This document shows positions 61,901-64,000 of a stretch of 64,000 nt of DNA, piece after piece. The position numbers and the translations under genes were made by a program. The notes beneath the pieces were generated by a model. The model saw only the letters and a program-made list of their open reading frames with translations, ran no database searches and had not been told where the DNA came from. Position 1 is the first letter of the stretch. Each line of letters starts with the position of its first letter. Origin of the DNA: Antedon mediterranea (Eukaryota; Echinodermata; Crinoidea; Comatulida; Antedonidae); NCBI RefSeq assembly GCF_964355755.1, contig NC_092680.1:18639001-18703000 (forward strand), given 5' to 3'.

Positions 61901-63931
61901 ATGAGAATTAATAATTGAAAAGCTCTAGTTATTAAAAGTAAATGCATTATCTTTACAAGTATTAAATAATTATTTAGTTAATTTATAAAAAAAATGTATG
62001 TTATTTTTTTTAATGACAAGTAACAGGAACTTTGACACAATGAAATACAAATCTTGGAACAAGAATGTCACCTTTTCTTCTTCTTCAGTTTTCTTTTTCT
62101 GGATAGTGTCTTCAATAGCCTTCTTTCGCTCTACAATGTCACCAGCAAGTTTGCTGAAGCGATTCTTCATCACTGTATGTCTGTTCTGGAGGACTTCATG
62201 ATGTTCTGGTCTAAGTTTCCTACCACGTTCTTGTATCAGATGATCGGCACCCACAGAAGCCTCTTGGACTGGATTCTGCTGGCACACGATCTCAGATTCA
62301 ACAGCCTGTGGAAAAAAAATTGAAATAATAAACACAAGAGCCCTAAGACCCTTAAATAACATTTTATTGGTTGAAAATCCATTGACAACAAGTAGTAGGT
62401 CTTTATAAATCGAAGGCTACCTTTTCAGTTCAAACTCACCACTAAGGTCTCCAGTTCATGCTGGAGCTCGGTCAGGCTCTGAGGCGTTGCCTGAAGGTTC
62501 GTGCTTAATGTATCCTCTGTGGCCGTAATCCATTCGATGACATTTTCCATTGGGGTTAACTTCTTTGTTGTCTCTAGAACCAGTTCCAGTTCATCCTCAC
62601 GATCCTCAAGTTCATCGTCAAGATCCTTGTAGCGTTTGTTGACATCAGTCACTTGCCGTTGAATCTCAGATTTCTCTGAAAAATTACAATTACAATATCA
62701 CAACATATTGTTTGTTTTTTCCAACAATTTAACAAACATCTTACTCAAGATATTTAACAAAATAAGTATATCAACAAGCAAATATTGCATATTATATTAT
62801 GGTAGTAGTCTGGGCCTGGAAATTGAGTTAACATACATTTTGAGGAAAAACTGGTATCTACCACTAATTTCCAGAAATGGACCTAGACTACAGTATAGTT
62901 TTATATTCATAAGCAACTTACCCTCAATAAGTCCACTAACATTCAGATCATGCTGGTCTCTAGGTCTTGACATGACAGTCTGAGCAACAGGTGTTGCAAT
63001 CAAGTCTGTTGATTTACAGTGTAATCTGGTGATCGCTTCTGGTGCATACTGAATGAAGTTGTCTAATACTTCCGCAAGGTGGTTCACTTTGTCAATGTTT
63101 GGTTTATATTCTACTACCTCTTCCTTAAATGGCTATATAGTATCAAAGTTAATGTTAATATTATATTATTAGGTGTAAACTATTAACTTTGTGTAATGGT
63201 GTAAATAAACAACTAAAGAATCTATTTATTGAATCTTAATTTCATAGTTAAATTTAACCAAATTTTTAAAATGTAGCACAAGATATTAAAAAACAAACCT
63301 TAACTTCTTCAAGTTGTTTCTGAATATTCTTCACTTCAGTTGGCATGGGACCAAGTTGACCTTTCTTTCGTTCCATTCCTGTTAACCAAGTGTTGACTTC
63401 ACTTAGAAGAGAATTATACTCCTCACGAAGATTAGTTCTCTCTTCAAGTTGTTTTTTCCTGTTCAAAACAAAATATTAACACACTTTTTAGAAAAGACAT
63501 ATTTTAATTTTTGTCATTACAAAACAGGCCCTTATTTAATCTTGTACAAAGATTTTAAATTAATTTCACTTGGATCCAAATGATTCTAATCAAAATTAAA
63601 AAGGTACTTTATTAAACTAACTATAATAAAAACAAGACCATGCACCTAAAACCTAAAAAGACTAAAAAAGGATAACATTGTACCCAACTATTATTATTTT
63701 AAATACTTCAAAGGTAATAATCAGTATAACAGTATTAAAAGTTGATTAAAATATTCATAAATACCTAAAACTTAAGAGGTCATCTAGTTTTGTCCAGTTC
63801 TGGTCAAGGTTTTGTACAAGTGCATTGATGTTGTTGACGTCGCTTGTCTTTGCATCTCTTACCATCTCGTCTGCTACTTGATGAACTTCGACATATTCAG
63901 GTTCAAGCCGGGCACGACTGGCCTCAATTTC
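7496..63931 (-). CDS. MACF1/DST: Spectraplakin (MACF1/dystonin/shot orthologue), 3' portion: rod, EF-hands, GAS2, tail
   Basis: Fifty-nine coding exons with matching phases run from 63931 down to a TAA at 7498-7496 and give about 4,105 residues, open at the N-terminal side. Order: a long array of spectrin repeats (about 30 or more by length), a short basic linker, two EF-hands, a GAS2 domain, and a Thr/Ser/Arg-rich tail. Spectraplakins link actin (N-terminal CH domains) to microtubules (GAS2 and tail). Only the rod and the microtubule-binding half are here. Diagnostic stretches are [18 protein letters not shown] in the rod, [17 protein letters not shown] before EF-hand 1, and [15 protein letters not shown] in GAS2, all near-identical to vertebrate MACF1/dystonin. 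No frameshift was found in any exon. Exon coordinates are listed in the block entries that follow. Confidence 0.93.
7522..7593 (-). repeat. Coding 18-bp tandem repeat, four copies (TTGPSK)
   Basis: Four head-to-tail 18-bp units (plus-strand unit TTTTTGAAGGACCAGTCG) code for TTGPSK repeated in the spectraplakin tail. The units are identical except for the last few bases, which suggests recent expansion or ongoing homogenisation. The unit length is a multiple of three, so copy changes keep the frame. Confidence 0.9.
8781..8978 (-). mobile_element. tRNA-derived SINE
   Basis: Read on the minus strand, the element starts near 8978 with a pol III A-box-like TAGCCGAGTGCTTAGG (8970-8955) and a B-box-like AAGTTCAATTCCC (8929-8917). 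These are spaced as in a tRNA head. A non-tRNA body follows (…AATGAGTACCTGG…, …GGCCACCCTACC…) and ends near GAGCTCCTAAC. The body resembles the conserved central domains of widespread invertebrate SINEs, but I cannot name the family. Confidence 0.65.
9847..9902 (-). CDS. MACF1/DST: Alternative last exon of spectraplakin (short tail)
   Basis: After an acceptor at 9904-9903 (CTTTTTAG) the frame set by exon 11295-11127 (phase 1) reads [18 protein letters not shown] and stops at TAA 9849-9847. It replaces the TTGPSK tail with 17 new residues plus a shared split codon, for a total of about 4,021 residues in the window. The short, charged, in-phase ending right after a good acceptor supports a real terminal exon. 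No perfect AATAAA was found just downstream. An ATTAAA on the minus strand near 9757 could serve. Confidence 0.6.
11835..12208 (-). CDS. MACF1/DST: Spectraplakin GAS2 (GAR) domain (2 exons plus the start of the next)
   Basis: Exons 12208-12134 and 11952-11835, continued into 11628, encode the GAS2 microtubule-binding domain: [18 protein letters not shown], then [15 protein letters not shown] and [16 protein letters not shown], then [19 protein letters not shown]. The Cys residues that hold the zinc site in this family are present in CTC and DPC. A short stretch found between KYR and FG in some vertebrate isoforms is absent. The intron sits exactly at that point, so the difference may be one of splicing. 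Confidence 0.93.
12322..12460. mobile_element. MITE, 139 bp, with ends TTTAAAG…CTTTAAA
   Basis: Inverted ends TTTAAAGTTCTATCTACAC and, on the other strand, TTTAAAGCTCTGACTATC. Related sequence occurs at 1398-1458 (AAAGCTCTGTCTACAC … AGACAGAGCTTT, internally deleted to 61 bp) and at 25500-25574. It is a non-coding element in a spectraplakin intron. Confidence 0.6.
12514..14125 (-). CDS. MACF1/DST: Spectraplakin linker and two EF-hands (3 exons)
   Basis: Exon 14125-13844 encodes a basic, Ser/Pro-rich linker ([26 protein letters not shown]) and a last helix ([18 protein letters not shown]). Exon 13711-13549 encodes [17 protein letters not shown] and EF-hand 1, with loop [12 protein letters not shown]. 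Exon 12668-12514 encodes EF-hand 2, with loop [12 protein letters not shown]. Loop 2 has the full set of calcium ligands, including Glu at position 12. In loop 1 position 12 is Gln where vertebrate paralogues have Glu, so calcium affinity at that site may be reduced. In spectraplakins this EF pair packs next to GAS2 and regulates microtubule binding. Confidence 0.93.
14225..14365 (-). CDS. MACF1/DST: Candidate internal first exon for a short C-terminal spectraplakin isoform
   Basis: A minus-strand open frame from ATG at 14365 (or 14341) to a donor at 14224-14223 (GACATG|GTATAT) ends in phase 0. That fits the exon at 14125 (TFEDDM…). It encodes 47 residues ([14 protein letters not shown] onward), and its base composition is GC-richer than the introns around it. 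I found no phase-0 acceptor at its 5' side, so it does not work as an internal cassette. A local promoter would give a product of linker, EF-hands, GAS2 and tail without the rod. A chance ORF remains possible. Confidence 0.35.
14410..16938 (-). CDS. MACF1/DST: Spectraplakin exon block 6: highly conserved last spectrin repeats (6 exons)
   Basis: Exons 16938-16445, 16286-16127, 15831-15637, 15304-15176, 15019-14876 and 14598-14410 encode 437 residues. The 494-bp first exon contains [18 protein letters not shown] and [15 protein letters not shown], which are nearly the same in vertebrate MACF1 and dystonin. This makes the family assignment secure. Helix A motifs are [30 protein letters not shown] and [10 protein letters not shown]. 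The block ends with NLLEQHQ, just before the linker to the EF-hands. Confidence 0.93.
17122..21089 (-). CDS. MACF1/DST: Spectraplakin exon block 5: rod spectrin repeats (10 exons)
   Basis: Exons 21089-20883, 20773-20548, 20402-20176, 19914-19588, 19286-19116, 18819-18664, 18354-18154, 17995-17867, 17743-17585 and 17277-17122 encode 653 residues. Trp-containing helices include [20 protein letters not shown] and [10 protein letters not shown]. The repeat encoded by 19914-19588 has Phe in place of the helix A Trp ([11 protein letters not shown]). Introns are short, mostly a few hundred bp, and AT-rich. Confidence 0.9.
21235..25832 (-). CDS. MACF1/DST: Spectraplakin exon block 4: rod spectrin repeats (10 exons)
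   Basis: Exons 25832-25620, 25323-25162, 25031-24861, 24608-24282, 23991-23665, 23042-22958, 22849-22620, 22501-22295, 21880-21755 and 21564-21235 encode 726 residues. Helix A signatures include [40 protein letters not shown] and [10 protein letters not shown]. Three exons are 327 or 330 bp, one repeat each, which suggests growth by exon duplication. Exon 23042-22958 (85 bp) is the shortest rod exon seen. Confidence 0.9.
24013..24100. repeat. Microsatellite with tandemly duplicated flank
   Basis: An AAT run followed by AAGCTATCTATATCTTTAAA occurs twice in tandem (about 24013-24052 and 24067-24099). It looks like a small segmental duplication anchored on the AAT run. Confidence 0.7.
25500..25574. 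mobile_element. Partial copy of the AAAGCTCTGTCTAC MITE
   Basis: The left arm is well kept (AAAGCTCTGTCTACACTATC, then TTTGACAAAATGTGCCC). The right arm is not evident. It lies just upstream (in plus coordinates) of the spectraplakin exon at 25620. Confidence 0.55.
25952..26040. repeat. (GAT)n microsatellite with ATATTAT interruptions
   Basis: About ten uninterrupted GAT units, then several blocks of GAT separated by ATTAT. It lies in the intron between spectraplakin exons 26631 and 25832. Confidence 0.9.
26590..26631 (-). CDS. MACF1/DST: Candidate 42-bp cassette microexon of spectraplakin
   Basis: On the minus strand, 42 bp are bounded by a good acceptor (CTACTCCCAG) and donor (GTAAGG). 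They read [14 protein letters not shown] in phase 0 at both ends. The flanking exons (ending …GLREQ, starting LDNLGKRY…) also join in phase 0, so the microexon can be included or skipped without a frame change. The encoded 14 residues are not spectrin-like. Whether it is used is unknown. Confidence 0.55.
26912..31282 (-). CDS. MACF1/DST: Spectraplakin exon block 3: rod spectrin repeats (9 exons)
   Basis: Exons 31282-31083, 30043-29711, 29365-29203, 28981-28815, 28703-28374, 28239-28089, 27844-27675, 27528-27313 and 27139-26912 encode 653 residues (first codon split with the upstream exon). Helix A signatures include [30 protein letters not shown] and [10 protein letters not shown]. The first exon starts mid-repeat ([16 protein letters not shown]), which continues the helix begun in exon 56352-56223. 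The last exon, 27139-26912, has no helix A Trp and is followed by a 42-bp microexon within the next intron. Confidence 0.9.
30087..30566. repeat. 40-bp minisatellite, 12 copies
   Basis: Twelve head-to-tail copies of a 40-bp unit starting CAAGCAGAAGGCAATGGCAA. Units differ mainly at one A/G site (GGAATCC or GGAGTCC), and the last three have TTC variants. It lies in the spectraplakin intron only 43 bp from the acceptor of exon 30043-29711. Confidence 0.97.
31283..39499. other. Large spectraplakin intron, part 1 (plus-coordinate side)
   Basis: This 8.2-kb AT-rich stretch has no convincing exon on either strand. It contains a short (CAAT)n run near 31370-31393, the hairpin MITE at 33691-33859, a purine-rich stretch near 35145-35205, AT palindromes near 36205-36290 and repeat-like sequence near 36880-36990. 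I see no coding signal. Confidence 0.6.
33691..33859. mobile_element. Hairpin MITE with about 60-bp inverted arms
   Basis: Starts GGTTCCCACTAG and ends CTAGTGGGAACC. The arms (…GACGCAACGCAAGGACGTAA… and its inverse …TTACGTCCTTGCGTTACG…) pair over about 60 bases with few mismatches around a short loop. It is non-coding. Degraded relatives lie at 2405-2547 and 50553-50640, so the family is dispersed. Confidence 0.75.
39557..39571 (+). repeat. Left terminal inverted repeat
   Basis: AGTGCTAGTGCCACA directly after TTAA. It pairs perfectly with 44281-44295; the match stops at base 16. Confidence 0.93.
39717..39734 (+). promoter_or_regulatory. Left subterminal repeat with CRE palindrome
   Basis: GTGACGTCACAGGCAGAA, 160 bp inside the left end and 164 bp before the transposase ATG. 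It holds a full TGACGTCA. It matches the right subterminal repeat (inverted) at 17 of 18 bases. It is probably a promoter element and may also be a transposase contact site. Confidence 0.65.
39898..42673 (+). CDS. THAP-domain DDE transposase (Kolobok-like), three exons, 708 residues
   Basis: Exons 39898-40112, 40672-40770 and 40861-42673 join in frame with GT-AG sites. Residues 1 to about 85 form a THAP zinc finger (C2CH): [10 protein letters not shown], then CFKH, and, only after splicing, the family's closing motif AVPTI. THAP domains bind the transposon ends in P-element and Kolobok systems. A Lys/Arg-rich patch and a long Asp/Glu-rich stretch follow (roughly residues 115-225), then a Cys pair region (RCLCCHTN). 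The catalytic region shows Asp367 (GVDGRCDS), Asp434 (SDRH), DCWH (455-458) and Glu582 ([11 protein letters not shown]), a plausible DDE triad of an RNase H-fold transposase. Residue numbers come from my splice model. No frame damage is visible. An AATAAA lies at 42737-42742. A domesticated THAP gene is unlikely, given the intact transposon ends. Confidence 0.85.
42737..42742 (+). terminator. Poly(A) signal of the transposase gene
   Basis: AATAAA 64 bp after the TAA stop. A second AATAAA lies near 42836. Confidence 0.55.
42881..42886 (-). terminator. Poly(A) signal of the P2X7-ballast-like gene
   Basis: AATAAA on the minus strand, 68 bp after the stop at 42954. The two convergent transcripts would overlap little or not at all. 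Confidence 0.5.
42954..44013 (-). CDS. P2X7 ballast-domain-like protein encoded by the transposon, two exons, 209 residues
   Basis: Exons 44013-43805 and 43374-42954 join in frame, and the Trp codon that opens the domain is split by the intron. Exon 1 encodes an acidic Ser-rich lead (residues 1 to about 35, with a nine-Ser tract) and [12 protein letters not shown]. Exon 2 encodes WCSCEHC, CICCKEC, then [35 protein letters not shown] and FTGFK. The order of Cys clusters and the YRxYAxW, ILPSC, IR..FP and GFK motifs match the cytoplasmic zinc-binding ballast domain of vertebrate P2X7 receptors. There is no channel or membrane segment, so this is a stand-alone soluble protein. Its role is unknown. 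Position inside the terminal repeats, with its own CRE-bearing end, argues that it belongs to the element. The frame is intact. Confidence 0.82.
44103..44120 (-). promoter_or_regulatory. Right subterminal repeat with CRE palindrome
   Basis: On the minus strand GTGACGTCACAGCCAGAA, 175 bp inside the right end and 90 bp before the ATG of the P2X7-like gene. It is the mirror copy of 39717-39734, with one mismatch. Confidence 0.65.
44281..44295 (-). repeat. Right terminal inverted repeat
   Basis: TGTGGCACTAGCACT, the exact inverse of the left end, directly followed by TTAA. Confidence 0.93.
44364..44688 (-). mobile_element. tRNA-derived SINE with class II tRNA-like head
   Basis: Read on the minus strand, the first 84 bases (44688-44605) fold like a Leu/Ser-type tRNA: an 8-bp acceptor stem GGAGTGAG/CTCACTCC, A box GGCCGAGCGGTTAAG and a B-box-like GGGTCCGAGGC. 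A 200-bp unrelated body and an AAAC-rich tail follow (CAAACAAACAAAGGGG). The flanks share CCCTT, a possible short target duplication. It sits just right of the Kolobok-like element. Confidence 0.7.
47664..48153. repeat. 49-bp minisatellite, 10 copies
   Basis: Ten head-to-tail copies of a 49-bp unit starting TTCATGATGCAGGGGTTGCT and ending GTGTGTGCATTGGG. Units are near-identical, with an A/T variant (CACAGAG or CATAGAG) and one CTCCAC variant. It lies in the 25-kb spectraplakin intron. Confidence 0.97.
50553..50640. mobile_element. Short degraded copy of the GCAACGCAAG hairpin MITE
   Basis: Contains CACACTAAGACGCAACG, GATTGGTCAACTCACTTGTG and GCATTGCGTCC in the expected order, but is shortened to under 90 bp. 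Confidence 0.4.
51402..51882 (-). CDS. Ig-domain exon of the spectraplakin locus (alternative first exon or cassette)
   Basis: A 481-bp minus-strand open frame starts with ATG at 51882, immediately preceded by an in-frame TAA, and ends at a donor (CTCAAAG|GTGCGT) in phase 1. It encodes about 160 residues: an acidic lead of some 65, then an I-set immunoglobulin domain. Visible Ig features are Cys in FDCHFH, Trp in EIRWCKDG and the DSGDYT motif. The usual second Cys after DxGxY is replaced by Val (DYTVEITN), as happens in some muscle Ig domains. Spliced to the exon at 31282-31083, the join is in frame (G|AA gives Glu). An acceptor-like CAG lies inside the ORF (51851-51849), so exon 51848-51402 (447 bp, phase 1-1) could instead be a symmetric cassette. 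A separate nested gene is also possible, but I see no downstream partner exons of its own. Confidence 0.6.
51883..56222. other. Large spectraplakin intron, part 3 (upstream of the Ig exon)
   Basis: If the Ig exon is a first exon, its promoter and 5' UTR lie in the first part of this 4.3-kb region. I see no TATA box or clear promoter motif. Other content: a SINE-tail-like GGCGCTATATAAG near 55830, TGAT microsatellite sequence near 55525-55560 and the 19-bp repeat at 55892-56020. Confidence 0.45.
55892..56020. repeat. Degenerate 19-bp tandem repeat
   Basis: Six to seven imperfect copies of CAAGACCCTGGGATCCTTT. Copies vary at several sites, so the array is older than the two minisatellites in this window. 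Confidence 0.75.
56223..58756 (-). CDS. MACF1/DST: Spectraplakin exon block 2: rod repeats with a Ser/Arg-rich insertion (6 exons)
   Basis: Exons 58756-58439, 58281-58115, 57785-57626, 57212-56969, 56763-56528 and 56352-56223 encode 418 residues and end in phase 1. Trp-containing helix A segments are [20 protein letters not shown] and [10 protein letters not shown]. Exon 57212-56969 carries a non-helical insertion of about 50 residues rich in Ser and Arg. The last donor (56222-56221) is followed by a 25-kb intron before the next spectrin exon at 31282. Its phase-1 end fits both that exon and the Ig exon at 51402. Confidence 0.88.
59375..63931 (-). CDS. MACF1/DST: Spectraplakin exon block 1: rod spectrin repeats (10 exons)
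   Basis: Exons 63931-63765, 63458-63299, 63132-62922, 62675-62440, 62305-62072, 61608-61462, 61338-60913, 60719-60399, 60175-60061 and 59589-59375 encode 744 residues in one frame. The exon upstream of 63931 must end in phase 0. The protein is heptad-rich and helical with regularly spaced Trp residues at helix A positions ([40 protein letters not shown]), the hallmark of spectrin repeats. By length it holds six to seven repeats. The 426-bp exon at 61338-60913 is the longest of the block. Confidence 0.9.
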
Positions 63932-64000
63932 CTGAGGTTGAATAATAAGAGATTATAACAAACCGGTATATCCAGATACATTTTCAAAGTGTTTCCCTTA

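Overview
The window is AT-rich animal nuclear DNA with introns in every gene, GT-AG splice sites, tRNA-derived SINEs, MITEs and minisatellites. The gene set (one large spectraplakin, a stathmin-domain protein, a secreted papain-family protease with an N-terminal domain typical of invertebrates, and a THAP transposon) suggests an invertebrate, probably a marine deuterostome such as an echinoderm. That placement is an inference of moderate to low confidence.

Layout. Bases 1-3211 (minus) hold the first three coding exons of a secreted cysteine protease that runs off the left edge. It is divergent from a complete five-exon stathmin-domain gene (3944-5659, plus, STMND1-like). Most of the rest, about 7.5 kb to the right edge, is the 3' part of one minus-strand spectraplakin gene (MACF1/dystonin/shot family). 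I could assemble 59 phase-consistent coding exons for about 4,105 residues: a long spectrin-repeat rod, two EF-hands, a GAS2 domain and a Thr/Ser/Arg-rich tail with two alternative C-termini. The CH and plakin parts must lie beyond base 64000. Extra pieces include an Ig-domain exon in a 25-kb intron, one or two microexons, a possible internal first exon and a Ser/Arg-rich insertion within a spectrin repeat.

The most unusual object is an apparently intact 4.74-kb DNA transposon (39557-44295) in the 25-kb intron. It has TTAA on both sides, 15-bp perfect terminal inverted repeats and two convergent spliced genes: a 708-residue THAP-DDE transposase (Kolobok-like) and a 209-residue protein resembling the cytoplasmic ballast domain of the vertebrate P2X7 receptor. 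Both gene starts lie behind a shared 18-bp subterminal inverted repeat holding a full CRE palindrome. The element sits in an older repeat, which also carries a SINE. The pairing of a THAP transposase with a P2X7-ballast-like protein inside one mobile element is my best candidate for an undescribed system.

All gene models come from reading splice sites and frames by eye. No database search was possible.
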